Assembly: GCA_019239975.1 (NCBI GenBank)
Contig: JAFAZE010000099.1
Span: forward strand, 1-41,536
Length of the DNA: 41,536 nt
Source: Streptosporangiaceae bacterium
GTDB taxonomy: Bacteria > Actinomycetota > Actinomycetes > Streptosporangiales > Streptosporangiaceae
Direction: 5' to 3'
The position numbers and the translations under genes were made by a program. How positions within the stretch are numbered: position 1 is the stretch's first letter; each line of letters opens with the position of its first letter. The notes beneath the pieces are model-generated. The model saw only the letters and a program-made list of their open reading frames with translations. It made no database searches and had not been told where the DNA came from. This document shows positions 15,540 through 24,087 of the stretch, piece by piece.

Positions 15540-15990
15540 ATGCGCCGGGCGAGGGGCTGTCCCGGTGATCTGACCGATGCTCAGTGGCACGTCATCGTGC
15601 CGCATCTGCCGTGTTATGTGCCCGGCCGGCGGGGGCGGACCCCGGGTCTGGCCGGCCCGCCGGATCGTGGAAGCGATCTTGTGCCTGGACCGGACCGGGT
15701 GTGCCTGGCTCTACCTGCCGGCCGGCTTCCCGCCCTGGCGGACGGTGTATGGGTACGTCGCGGCCTGGCGCGATGACGGCACGCTGGCCCGGTTGCATGA
15801 TGTGCTGCGCGCTCAGGTCCGGGCCGCGGCCGGGCGGAACCCGGAGCCGGCCGCGGCGGTGATCGGCTCCTGGCCGGTCCGCGCCGCCCGGTACCGTTCC
15901 GGAGGCCAGCCGCGGCTGGGATAACGCGAAAAGGGTGAATGGCCGCAAGCGGCACCTCGCCGTGGACACGATGGGCCTGCTGCTGCGCTC
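15540..15990 (+). pseudogene. Decayed IS5-family transposase remnant
   Basis: Three frames must be joined to read the protein. First comes L-T-D-A-Q-W-H-V-I-V-P-H-L-P (to about 15640). Next is R-R-I-V-E-A-I-L-C-L-D-R-T-G-C-A-W through W-R-D-D-G-T-L-A-R-L-H-D-V-L-R (15655-15885). Last is G-W-D-N-A-K-R-V-N-G-R-K-R-H-L-A-V-D-T-M-G-L-L-L (15917-15985). This is the N-terminal half of the DUF4096/DDE transposases of the IS5 group. The sequence stops abruptly at the 3' end of the epimerase gene and the rest of the catalytic domain is missing. It cannot encode an active transposase. Confidence 0.85.
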
Positions 15991-16942
15991 ATTGAGAGTC
16001 CTGACCCCCGGCCGGGCGGGCAGTCAGATGGTTGCGCCAGGTGTGGCGGGGCTCGAAGCCGAGTACCTGCCGGGCACGGTCGATGGCCAGCAGGGTGCCG
16101 AACTCGCTGACCTCACGCGTCAGCCGCACACCGGGGAAGACCTCGGCCAGCAGCCCGGCCGACGGGCGGTTCATGACGGTGTCCGCCGCGGCGATGATGA
16201 AGGCCGGGCTGCCCGCCACGGCATCTGCTGGGGCGCTAAGCGCCAGCCTGCACGCGGCGGCCACGTCCCGCTCATCGACATAGCCCCACAGGTTCCATTT
16301 GCGCTCGGCGGGGTCGGCCCAAAACGAGGGGAAGTCCTGGTAGTCGGCGGGCGCCATGATGTTGGAGAACCGCAGCGCGATGAACGGGATGCCCGACCAC
16401 TGCGCGATGTGCCCGGCGACGGTCTCGCTGGCCACCTTCGACAGCGCGTACGCCGTCGCCGGCACCGGATAGTGATCCTCATCCACCGGCGCGTACCGCG
16501 GCGGCACCTCGAACGGCAGGCCCAGCGTCGTCTCGCTCGAGGCCCACACCACCCGGTTCAGGCCTAGCCTGGCGGCGGCCATGAACACGTTGAAGTTCAT
16601 CGTCATGTTCGCGGTGAACGTGACCGCCGGGGTGGCTATCTGCGGCGCCGGGATGTTAGCCAGGTGGACGACGGCGTCGGTGCCGCGCAGCGCCTCCTCC
16701 AGCCCCTGCCCGCCCCGCGGGCCGCCAGCGGCGACTGGCCACCAGGTGGCCTCGGGGCCCTGCAGCGCCTCGACCGCCTGCCCGTAATCGGCCAGGTCGG
16801 CGCGCAGCATCTCGTTCTCCAGGTCCTCCCTGGTCACCGCGATGTCCGTGGCCACCACGTCGTAGCCGTGCTCGCGCAACTCCCGCACCACGGCCCGGCC
16901 CGCCTGACCGCTGGCTCCCGTCACGCAGATGCGCTGTCCCAT
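15989..16942 (-). CDS. NAD(P)-dependent epimerase/dehydratase (extended SDR)
   Basis: A 317-residue extended short-chain dehydrogenase. The N-terminal cofactor motif is T-G-A-S-G-Q-A-G (residues 8-15), and the catalytic pair lies in Y-A-L-S-K. The V-W-A-S-S-E-T-T segment provides the active-site Ser region. Such enzymes act on nucleotide sugars or related alcohols; the substrate cannot be told. It is divergent from a MerR regulator, and the shared gap carries a MerR-type promoter pointing at this gene, so the regulator probably controls it. Its 3' end abuts a truncated transposase, marking a rearrangement boundary. Confidence 0.88.
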   Translation of the reverse strand: MGQRICVTGASGQAGRAVVRELREHGYDVVATDIAVTREDLENEMLRADLADYGQAVEALQGPEATWWPVAAGGPRGGQGLEEALRGTDAVVHLANIPAPQIATPAVTFTANMTMNFNVFMAAARLGLNRVVWASSETTLGLPFEVPPRYAPVDEDHYPVPATAYALSKVASETVAGHIAQWSGIPFIALRFSNIMAPADYQDFPSFWADPAERKWNLWGYVDERDVAAACRLALSAPADAVAGSPAFIIAAADTVMNRPSAGLLAEVFPGVRLTREVSEFGTLLAIDRARQVLGFEPRHTWRNHLTARPAGGQDSQ

Positions 16943-17002
16943 CGCACTCCTTTCACCGTTGTCGTGACCGCGGCGCCTGGCCCGCGGCCCGAAGTCGTGA
17001 GG

Positions 17003-17033
17003 ATGCTAGGGCCTATAGTCAGCTCTAGGTCAA
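17003..17033 (-). promoter_or_regulatory. MerR-type promoter for the epimerase gene
   Basis: On the minus strand TTGACC (17033-17028) and TAGCAT (17008-17003) are separated by 19 bp, the over-long spacer typical of MerR-activated promoters. The spacer carries the imperfect dyad CTAGAGC-N9-GCCCTAG. MerR proteins untwist such spacers when bound to their ligand. The divergent merR-like gene is 19 bp away on the other side. Confidence 0.65.
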
Positions 17034-17051
17034 GCCCGTATCCTGGGCGGC

Positions 17052-17543
17052 ATGCCTGAAGCTGCAGCCGTGTCCGGGACGCCGCCGGGCGCCGGGCCGG
17101 GAACTCCCGCTGAACAGGAGCTGCGCCTGAGCATCGGGCAGGTCGCCGGGCGCACCGGCCTGAGCATTCACGCGCTTCGCTTCTACGAGCGCGAGGGCCT
17201 GCTCGTCACCCCTGTGCACCGCGGCACGGACGGACACCGGGTCTACACCGAATGGGACCTGGAATGGCTCGAAGTCTGCGTCAGGCTTCGCGCCTCCGGC
17301 ATGCCGCTCACCGCGATCCGCCGCTACGCCGACCTGGTCCGGCAGGGAACAGGCAACGAGGAAGACCGGCTCACCCTCTTGCGCCAGCACCAGCAGCACG
17401 TGACCGCCCAGATCGCAGCGCTCACCGAGTGCCTGGACCTGATCACCTTCAAGATCCGGTTCTACGAGGAATGCCGCGCCCAGGGTCCCGCCCAGGGTCC
17501 CGCAGACCCCCTGCTCACCCCGGCAGTCCCGCCGCAGTCATGA
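17052..17543 (+). CDS. MerR family transcriptional regulator
   Basis: A 163-residue protein. A Pro/Gly-rich N-terminal tail of about 27 residues precedes the MerR winged helix (L-S-I-G-Q-V-A-G-R-T-G-L-S-I-H-A-L-R-F-Y-E then G-L-L). A dimerising coiled coil (L-L-R-Q-H-Q-Q-H-V-T-A-Q-I-A-A-L) follows. There is no C-terminal Cys cluster, so a metal sensor is unlikely. It resembles the MerR regulators paired with SDR or aldo-keto reductase genes. TATCCT at 17039-17044 lies seven bases before the ATG and no ribosome-binding site is seen, which suggests a leaderless transcript. Confidence 0.9.
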   Translation: MPEAAAVSGTPPGAGPGTPAEQELRLSIGQVAGRTGLSIHALRFYEREGLLVTPVHRGTDGHRVYTEWDLEWLEVCVRLRASGMPLTAIRRYADLVRQGTGNEEDRLTLLRQHQQHVTAQIAALTECLDLITFKIRFYEECRAQGPAQGPADPLLTPAVPPQS

Positions 17544-17788
17544 CCGTGCCAGGGCCCGGGCCGCCTGCCGGTGCCATTTCCCGTGGAAGGGCACTCCCCG
17601 GAGCATTATTCAAACGTTCACTAAGCGGCGCCGGATCCGGGGCGCGCTGAATGCGGTTTTGCGGGATGCCGCTCGGGCGTGGTGTCATTGAACCTTTTCA
17701 CCTGCTTATGCTTCGCGAGTCTGCAATACGTTGATGGCCCTGGCGAGCTGGCCGGCGCACCCGGGGTAACGGCGGTGCTTGCGGAGCG
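17544..17788. other. Gap between merR-like and methyltransferase genes
   Basis: No convincing gene, RNA or promoter pair was found. Part of it (17610-17730) is less G+C-rich than the rest, which may mark the methyltransferase promoter. Confidence 0.3.
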
Positions 17789-17808
17789 TCGTCGATCCCC
17801 GTCGACGA
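17789..17808. promoter_or_regulatory. Small hairpin touching the methyltransferase ribosome-binding site
   Basis: TCGTCGA (17789-17795) pairs with TCGACGA (17802-17808), and the second arm reaches into GAGGAG (17807-17812). It may modulate translation. The rest of 17544-17821 shows no gene or recognisable site. Confidence 0.35.
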
Positions 17809-17821
17809 GGAGTCTCGCGGC

Positions 17822-18565
17822 ATGGTAATCCTGGACCCGGTGGAAGACGATGATCTCGAACAAGCGCTGTACGCGCGGATGCGCTGGAACGCGCCGCTCT
17901 CGGTGGATCACGCCGAACTTCTGATGGACCGGCTGGACGTGCGGCCGGGAGCCCGCGTCGCCGACCTGGGCTGCGGCTGGGGTGAACTTCTGCTGCGGGT
18001 CGTCGCCCGCGCCGGTCAAGCCACTGGTACCGGCGTTGACACCGATGCCGGGGCGCTGAGCCGTGCCAAGCGCCTCGCCAAGGAGCGTCACCTCGACGGG
18101 CAGGTGCAGTTCGCGGAGGCTGACGTCTCGGGGTGGAATGGCACGGCCGACCGGGTGCTGTGCGTTGGCGCGTCCCACGCGTTGGGCGGCACCACCTCCG
18201 CGCTGGACGCGCTTGCCAGCGTCGTGCCGGCCGGGGGCCGGATGCTGTTCGGAGACGGCTACTGGGAAACAGCGCCCTCGGCCGCGGCGGCGGAGATATT
18301 TGGCGAGCAGGTGCTGCCCCTGGCGGGCATGCTGGAGGCGTGCCGGTCCGCGGGCTGGCGGGTCATCCACATGAGCGTCGCCTGCCAGCGGGAATGGGAC
18401 GACTTCGAGTCCACGTTCCGCGCTGGCCGTCAGGAGTGGCTGCTCGCGAACGCCGACGACCCACGCGCCGCTGACGTGCGCGACTGGCTAGATGCCCGCG
18501 AACGTCAGTACATCGAGGTGTACCGGGGCGTCCTTGGATTCGCTTATCTCGTCCTCGCGCACTAA
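17822..18565 (+). CDS. Class I SAM-dependent methyltransferase
   Basis: A 247-residue cytosolic methyltransferase. Motif I is V-A-D-L-G-C-G-W-G-E (around residue 45), followed by an acidic residue in T-G-V-D-T-D for the SAM ribose and A-E-A-D-V-S for the adenine loop. The downstream G-G-R-M-L-F-G-D-G strand is typical of the fold. Sequence style resembles the UbiE/methyltransf_25 group acting on small molecules, but no substrate is evident. GAGGAG precedes the ATG. It stands alone, with a transposase scar downstream. Confidence 0.88.
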   Translation: MVILDPVEDDDLEQALYARMRWNAPLSVDHAELLMDRLDVRPGARVADLGCGWGELLLRVVARAGQATGTGVDTDAGALSRAKRLAKERHLDGQVQFAEADVSGWNGTADRVLCVGASHALGGTTSALDALASVVPAGGRMLFGDGYWETAPSAAAAEIFGEQVLPLAGMLEACRSAGWRVIHMSVACQREWDDFESTFRAGRQEWLLANADDPRAADVRDWLDARERQYIEVYRGVLGFAYLVLAH

Positions 18566-18702
18566 GAGCCTCAGGTGATGAGCAGGAGCTCGCCTGGTTG
18601 TGACGGGTTTCTCGCGGTCTGATCACCTCACGGCGTGTCGTCGCCGGGCATGCGAAAGCCCGAGGTAGATGAGCTGGTCGACCAAAACTCGCTTCATCAC
18701 CA

Positions 18703-20133
18703 TCACCGGGGACTTCCATGCTGTTTTACCGTGCCGCGCTGGCGTTGTCCCGCAAGACCCTCGCCTCCGGCTCCCTGAAGGCCGGCTCCGTTACTGGCGG
18801 CAGCGATTCCCTGCCCAGCAGGCCCAGCAGGCCCAGCAGGCCCAGCAGCGCCTTCCTCGGGCTTGCGCAGCCTCAGCATCCGCAGCGCGAGTTCCAGGGC
18901 GAACCGCGCGTCCGGGTCACACAGCCGGCCGCCGAAGGTCTGCTCGAACTGCCGGATCCGGTGCCGCACCGTCTGCGGGTGGACGTTCAGCAAGCTGGCG
19001 ATCTCCGTCGCCGTGCCGCGTGTCTCCAGCCACGGCGCGAGCGTCTCGATGACGCGGGTGCGCTGCCGCGGCGTCAGTTCAGCCAGCTCACCAAGCTGCC
19101 GGGCGATGATCTGCTCCGCCAGCGCCGGGTCCGACATCAGCCAGAGGGTGACCAGGTGGTCTTCACACAGCGTGACCGGATCTCCGTCGATGACCCCGGA
19201 CTCCGCCAGCGTGAGGGCCCGCTGCGCCCAGCGCAGCGAGTCGGCCGCGGCCTCCAGCGGCACCGTCAGGCCGACCGCCAGCCGCCTTCCGGCCAGCGCG
19301 GCGGTCAGCATCAGCTTGCGGGCCTTGGTCGGCGAGCCGGGTATGAGCAGGTGCGGCTGCGTGCAGTTCAGGTCCGCGAGCACGTCGTTGTCGATCAGCG
19401 AAACTCCGTGCGGGCCCGCAGCACCGACAACTCCTGCAACACCTGCCACGCCCGCATCGCCGGCGACGTCCGTCGGCCGCGCGCATCCGTCCTCACCCGG
19501 TGCCGCCGCTGGCTGCACCGCGACCATCGTGACGGACTCCGGGATCTCCCATCCGGCGATTCCCGCCAGGCCGGTGATCGCCTTGCGCGGAACCGGGGGC
19601 CGCTCCAGGATCAGCCGCAGCAGCCGTCGCCGCCATTCCTGGCGTGCCTCGCCGGACTGGGCCTGTGCCTCCCGGTAGCCCTCGACGGACAGCGCCGCGA
19701 CCTCGTTCATGTAGCTGAATATGGCGTCCGCCAGCGCAGACATCACAGAAGACGAGAGGTTGCCGCGCTGGCCCACCTTCATGACCCGGCGCCACGCGAC
19801 CTGGCTGCCCACCCGGTAGGCGGCCTGCAGGCTGTCCAGGCTCCGGCCCTCCCACGCCTCGTACTGGCCCAGCCTTCGGCAGACCTCCCGCAGGCTGTCG
19901 CGCGGCGCGGAGGGGTCGGCCACCAGGTCGACGAAGGTGGTCAGGGCCTGGTGCACGCCGAGCCGCAGCGCCTCGCCGTACGGCCCGTCCATCGGCCGGG
20001 CATACTCGGGGATCGCGCGCCGTATCTCGGCGATGATCTCCTCGGCGAGGCTGGGTAGCTCGGCCCGCATGCTCGCCGTGACGTGACGGGGAAATCCGGC
20101 GGCCTGGCCGGCCGGCTTGACCGTGTTCGTCAT
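18703..20133 (-). CDS. PucR/CdaR-type transcriptional regulator with C-terminal helix-turn-helix
   Basis: A 476-residue regulator. Residues about 15-190 form an all-helical sensor region, followed by a GGDEF-like/CdaR central region. The DNA-binding HTH_30 segment is near the end (E-T-R-G-T-A-T-E-I-A-S-L-L-N-V-H-P-Q-T-V-R-H-R, given here in single letters). It is clearly paralogous to the regulator at 24088-25326 over nearly its whole length. Compared with that copy it has a 50-residue tail with A-G-P-A-G-P repeats, whose last residues overlap a transposase fragment on the opposite strand. The ATG at 20133 with GGGAGCGACG upstream is preferred over an extended start. It is divergent from the ABC transporter genes and may control them. 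Confidence 0.88.
   Translation of the reverse strand: MTNTVKPAGQAAGFPRHVTASMRAELPSLAEEIIAEIRRAIPEYARPMDGPYGEALRLGVHQALTTFVDLVADPSAPRDSLREVCRRLGQYEAWEGRSLDSLQAAYRVGSQVAWRRVMKVGQRGNLSSSVMSALADAIFSYMNEVAALSVEGYREAQAQSGEARQEWRRRLLRLILERPPVPRKAITGLAGIAGWEIPESVTMVAVQPAAAPGEDGCARPTDVAGDAGVAGVAGVVGAAGPHGVSLIDNDVLADLNCTQPHLLIPGSPTKARKLMLTAALAGRRLAVGLTVPLEAAADSLRWAQRALTLAESGVIDGDPVTLCEDHLVTLWLMSDPALAEQIIARQLGELAELTPRQRTRVIETLAPWLETRGTATEIASLLNVHPQTVRHRIRQFEQTFGGRLCDPDARFALELALRMLRLRKPEEGAAGPAGPAGPAGQGIAAASNGAGLQGAGGEGLAGQRQRGTVKQHGSPR
18718..18768 (+). pseudogene. N-terminal fragment of an IS5/HARBI1-type transposase
   Basis: M-L-F-Y-R-A-A-L-A-L-S-R-K-T-L matches the N-terminal opening common in actinobacterial DDE_Tnp_4-type transposases. 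After about 16 residues similarity stops and the sequence becomes the antisense of the PucR gene tail. The element is therefore truncated, and its left end (about 18570-18717) probably makes up the gap after the methyltransferase. Recognised from memory of the family; moderate certainty. Confidence 0.5.
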
Positions 20134-20419
20134 CGAACGTCGCTCCCGGCGTGGACTGTCCGAAAGACACGCTTCCCAGCAACCTCCCAAGCGTACACCC
20201 ACGATTATTCGCCGCTTGGCCTCGTGGAACGCGCCCGGCGACGCCCCGGCACCCCGCGGTACCCGTCAGTCCTGAGGCGGAACCCGGGCGCCGGCGTCCG
20301 CCTGGGTGCGTACGCGGAAACCAGATCGCCGGCCGACGCGCCAGCCGGTGCCGCGCCCGTAACGTGCCAGGTGATCAGCCCCGAACACCCAACGCACAGC
20401 GACCCGAGGAGAAACGATC

Positions 20420-21145
20420 ATGCAACCATCCGTCGAGGCCGAGGACCTGGTGAAGGTCTACGGCGCCGGGGATACGGCGGTCTACGCGCTGGATGGCGTG
20501 ACAGCCGCCTTCGGCAGCGGCCAGTTCACCGCGATCATGGGGCCGTCCGGCTCCGGGAAATCCACGCTGATGCACTGCCTGGCCGGCCTCGACACGCCCA
20601 CGTCCGGCGAGGTCAGGATCGGCGACACTGGGCTGAGCGGCCTGTCCGACCGGGCGCTCACCCTGTTGCGCAGGCGCCGCGTCGGCTTCGTCTTCCAGTC
20701 CTTCAACCTGCTGCCCACGCTCACCGCCGGGCAGAACATCAGGCTCCCGCTCGACCTCGCCGGCCGGAAGCCGGACCCGCGCTGGGAGAACGAGGTGGTG
20801 ACCCGGCTGAACCTCACGGACCGGCTGGACCACCGGCCCGCCGAGCTGTCCGGCGGCCAGCAGCAGCGGGTCGCCTGCGCCCGGGCGCTCATGACCCGGC
20901 CGGACGTCATCTTCGCCGACGAGCCGACCGGCAACCTGGACTCGGCGAGCGGCGCCGAGGTGCTGAGCTTCCTGCGCTCGTCCGTCCGCGAGCTGCGGCA
21001 GACGGTGATCATGGTGACCCACGACCCGGTGGCCGCGGGCTACGCCGACCGGGTGCTGTTCCTCGCCGACGGCCGGGTGCACGGCGAGCTCCACGACCCG
21101 ACGCCGCGGTCCGTGCTCGACTACCTCAAGCTGGCCGGGGTGTGA
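20420..21145 (+). CDS. ABC transporter ATP-binding protein (MacB/LolD type)
   Basis: A 241-residue ATPase. Walker A is G-P-S-G-S-G-K-S-T at residues 41-49, the Q-loop lies in F-V-F-Q-S-F-N-L-L, the signature is L-S-G-G-Q-Q-Q-R-V, and Walker B is V-I-F-A-D-E-P-T-G-N-L-D. The G-N-L-D ending is typical of MacB/LolD/FtsE-type ATPases, which drive mechanotransmission or export of lipids, peptides or drugs rather than import. GAGGAG precedes the ATG. The permease gene starts seven bases after its stop, so they form one complex. PucR-type regulators lie on both sides. Confidence 0.93.
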   Translation: MQPSVEAEDLVKVYGAGDTAVYALDGVTAAFGSGQFTAIMGPSGSGKSTLMHCLAGLDTPTSGEVRIGDTGLSGLSDRALTLLRRRRVGFVFQSFNLLPTLTAGQNIRLPLDLAGRKPDPRWENEVVTRLNLTDRLDHRPAELSGGQQQRVACARALMTRPDVIFADEPTGNLDSASGAEVLSFLRSSVRELRQTVIMVTHDPVAAGYADRVLFLADGRVHGELHDPTPRSVLDYLKLAGV

Positions 21146-21152
21146 GGCCGCC

Positions 21153-23711
21153 ATGCTCCGCGCCGCTCTCGCAAACCTCAACCACCGCAAGGCCAGGCTG
21201 GCGCTGTCTTCGCTGGCCATCTGCCTGGGGGTCGCGTTCGTCGCCGGCACGCTTGTGCTCGGCGCGTCGATGAACCAGGCGTTCTTCAGCAGCTTCGCCG
21301 CCGGGGCGAAGAACGTGAGCGCGGCCGTTTCGCCGCCCTCGCCGGGCAAGGCGCGTCCGGGCAGCAGCGGCGATCCGTCGGTGCCCGCCTCGGTGCTCGC
21401 GGAGGTCCGCTCGGTGCCCGGCGTCGCCGCGGCGGCCGGCCGGCTCGTCGGCCAGGCGCCGCTGATCGGCAGCAACGGCAAGGTGATCAGCAACGGTGAG
21501 CAGCCGGGAATCGGGATTAATATACCGAACGATGGCGCTCTTCGCGGGTTCGCGATCGCGTCCGGCCACCTGCCCGACGGTGCCGGGCAGGTGGCCGTCG
21601 ACAAGGCCACCGCCGCCGACGAGCACTTCAGGCTCGGCCAGGCGGTCCGGGTGGTGGACCACTCCGGCGTGGTCCGCGCCTTCGTGCTCACCGGCACCAT
21701 CGATCTCGGCGTGAACCGTGAGTTCGGTAACTCGACGGTCACCGCCTTCCAGACCGCGACCGGGTTCAGCGTCACGGGACGCCCCGGTTACGACATGGTC
21801 GTCGCCCGCGCCGCCCCCGGCGTCTCGCAGGGCACTCTCGTGGCGCGCATCAGGAACCTGCCCGGCATGGGCGGCTATCAGGTGCGGACCGGCGGCCAGC
21901 TCGCCACCGCCGAGGCGAACGACGCGGTGCACTTCACCCAGCAGTTCACCACGGCGATCCTCGTCTTCGCGCTGATCGCCCTCGTCGTCGCGTGCATAGT
22001 CATCTACAACACGTTCACCATCCTGATCGCGCAGCGCGGCAGGGAACTGGCGCTGCTGCGCTGCGTCGGCGCCAGCCGGCGGCAGGTCTTCGGCGGGATG
22101 CTGATCGAGTCGGCCGTCGTCGGGCTGGTGGCGTCCGCCGCCGGCGTGCTGGCCGGGCTGGGGCTCGGCTGGGCACTGCAGCGGCTGTTCGCCGCGTTCG
22201 GCGCCGACGTCCCGTCGGGCCCGCTCGCCCTGACGCCGGCCACCGTCGCGGTCTCGATGGCCGTGGGGGTCCTGGTCACGGTCGCGGCCTCGCTGCTTCC
22301 GGCGAGGTCGGCCACCCGGGTCGCGCCCGTGGCGGCGCTCGGCGGCCAGGTCGATGCGCAGGTCAAGGCGAAGGTCGGCTGGCTCCGCCTGGCCGTGGCG
22401 ATCGTCTTCGCCGCGGCCGGGACGGTCCTCACCTTCGCCGGGATGCGCGACGTCACCGGGAATTCGGGATTCGTGGAGATCGCCGGGGGCGGCTGTGTGT
22501 GCTTCGTGGCGGTGCTCGCCCTGGGCCCGGTCATCGCCCCTCCGGTGATCACCTTCTTCGGCTGGCTGCCGGGACGCCTCGCGGGAGCGACCGCGCGGCT
22601 GGCCACGGCCAACGCCCGGCGCAACCCGCACCGCGTGGCCGCCACGACGGCGGCGCTCATGATCGGCATCACCCTGATGACCCTGTTCACGGTCGTTGTC
22701 TCGTCCGCGCAGGCGTCCTCGGACACGGCCATCGCGCAGCATTACCCGGTCGACTACCTGGTTCAGGCCGGCCGGGGCGGGCAGACCGTTCCGCCGCCGG
22801 TCGTCCGCGCGCTGCAGGCCTCGCGTGCACTGGGCATCGTGGCGCCACAGTACGAGCAGCGGGCGACCGCGAACGGAGCCGGCGTCCGCGTGGGCGCGAT
22901 AGGCCGCGGCGCGCTCGGGTTCAGCGTGAAGCCCACGATCGTCTCGGGAACCCTGGCGGCGGTCGGCCCCGGTACGGCGGGCGTCGATTCCTCGAAGCTG
23001 ACCGCGCTCGGCACGCGTCAGGGCGGGACCGTGGCCGTCGCCACGCCCGGCGGTGGGTCGCGGGCGCTGCGCGTGGTGGCCGTGTACAACAGCGCGGGCG
23101 TGACCATGCCTGACGTGCTGATCTCCGTGGGAGACTACCTGCGCTACTTCCGGCCGGCCGGGGCGGATGACGTGCTCATCAACGCGGCGCCCGGCGTGCC
23201 GCCGGCCACCTCCCGCGCCGCCGTCGACGCCGCGACGGGCAGCGACCCGCTGCTCGTGGTCTTCACGCAGGCGGATTACAAAGCGAACCTCGCCGGCCGG
23301 GTCAACCAGGTGCTCGCCCTGTTCGGGACGCTGCTCGGGCTCGCGGTGCTGATCGCGCTTTTCGGCATCTCCAACACGCTGACGCTGTCGGTGATCGAGC
23401 GCACCAGGGAGTCGGCGCTGCTGCGCGCCCTCGGCCTGACGCGGGGGCAGCTGCGCCGGATGCTGCTGACCGAAGCGCTGCTCATGGCCCTGCTGGCCGT
23501 CGCGCTCGGCATCGGCCTCGGCGCGGTGTTCGGCTGGGCCATCGTCCACGCGTTCATCAACTCGGCCGGCGGCGAGGGGGTGGTCTCGATCCCGTACGCG
23601 CAGATCGCCCTGTACGTGGTGATAGGCGTCTGCGCCGCGCTGGCGGCCGCGGTGTTCCCCGCCCGGCGCGCCGCCCGCACCTCGGTCGTGGCCGCGATGG
23701 CCGAGGCCTAG
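21153..23711 (+). CDS. FtsX-like/MacB-type ABC transporter permease
   Basis: An 852-residue membrane protein. A first transmembrane segment (about 15-35) is followed by an extracytoplasmic MacB_PCD domain. A three-helix FtsX block comes next at about 265-390, including the cytoplasmic F-T-I-L-I-A-Q-R-G-R-E-L-A-L-L-R loop. Two more membrane segments (about 405-475), a second outer domain and a second FtsX block (about 725-850, with T-R-E-S-A-L-L-R-A-L-G) complete it. This duplicated layout is usual for actinobacterial type VII ABC permeases. Partner of the ATPase just upstream. Substrate unknown; extraction of lipids or export of a peptide or antibiotic are possible. Confidence 0.92.
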   Translation: MLRAALANLNHRKARLALSSLAICLGVAFVAGTLVLGASMNQAFFSSFAAGAKNVSAAVSPPSPGKARPGSSGDPSVPASVLAEVRSVPGVAAAAGRLVGQAPLIGSNGKVISNGEQPGIGINIPNDGALRGFAIASGHLPDGAGQVAVDKATAADEHFRLGQAVRVVDHSGVVRAFVLTGTIDLGVNREFGNSTVTAFQTATGFSVTGRPGYDMVVARAAPGVSQGTLVARIRNLPGMGGYQVRTGGQLATAEANDAVHFTQQFTTAILVFALIALVVACIVIYNTFTILIAQRGRELALLRCVGASRRQVFGGMLIESAVVGLVASAAGVLAGLGLGWALQRLFAAFGADVPSGPLALTPATVAVSMAVGVLVTVAASLLPARSATRVAPVAALGGQVDAQVKAKVGWLRLAVAIVFAAAGTVLTFAGMRDVTGNSGFVEIAGGGCVCFVAVLALGPVIAPPVITFFGWLPGRLAGATARLATANARRNPHRVAATTAALMIGITLMTLFTVVVSSAQASSDTAIAQHYPVDYLVQAGRGGQTVPPPVVRALQASRALGIVAPQYEQRATANGAGVRVGAIGRGALGFSVKPTIVSGTLAAVGPGTAGVDSSKLTALGTRQGGTVAVATPGGGSRALRVVAVYNSAGVTMPDVLISVGDYLRYFRPAGADDVLINAAPGVPPATSRAAVDAATGSDPLLVVFTQADYKANLAGRVNQVLALFGTLLGLAVLIALFGISNTLTLSVIERTRESALLRALGLTRGQLRRMLLTEALLMALLAVALGIGLGAVFGWAIVHAFINSAGGEGVVSIPYAQIALYVVIGVCAALAAAVFPARRAARTSVVAAMAEA

Positions 23712-23793
23712 ATCAGTGATTCCTTACCCGGATGGGGCAAGGACGGCGTGTCGAGTTGATCGGGGCATGGGAGGAGGGCATCCATGATCGTTC

Positions 23794-24063
23794 GTGACAA
23801 CAGACCTGGATACCCTCCTGACGGCACTGTACGTGCTGATCGACGATCATGTGGTCCCTCCTGGCCGGCGCCGGCCCGGCCATCCGAAGAACCTGTCCGG
23901 CGCGGAGCTGGTGTGCCTGGCCGTCGCTCAGGTGCTGCTGGGCGCCCGGCCGGAGCACCACTGGACGGCGTCCACCTGGCCGTTCCGCGCGCTCACTCGC
24001 CGAGTCCGTCATTGCGTGTTGTTCTGGTCGGAAATCCGACCGAAATCGCACTCAATCATCTAG
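23794..24063 (+). pseudogene. Truncated IS982-type transposase fragment
   Basis: From the GTG at 23794 the product reads T-T-D-L-D-T-L-L-T-A-L-Y-V-L-I-D-D-H, then G-R-R-R-P-G-H-P-K-N-L-S and A-E-L-V-C-L-A-V-A-Q-V-L-L-G. This is the N-terminal region of IS982-like transposases in actinomycetes. Similarity ends after about 55 residues, and the remaining frame to 24063 is unrelated. No catalytic residues remain. It lies between the permease gene and the second PucR regulator. Confidence 0.7.
24026..24041. terminator. Short perfect hairpin after the second PucR gene
   Basis: GGTCGG (24026-24031) and CCGACC (24036-24041) enclose an AAAT loop. It is 47 bases beyond the minus-strand PucR stop, so it is a candidate terminator, inside the transposase scar. 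Confidence 0.4.
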
Positions 24064-24087
24064 ACCTGTGCAGTACAGCTGGCCCAG

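Noticed and set aside
21126..23549. 807-codon minus-strand open frame
   Set aside because: Antisense to the FtsX-like permease, with His/Arg/Asp-rich shadow composition and no domain.
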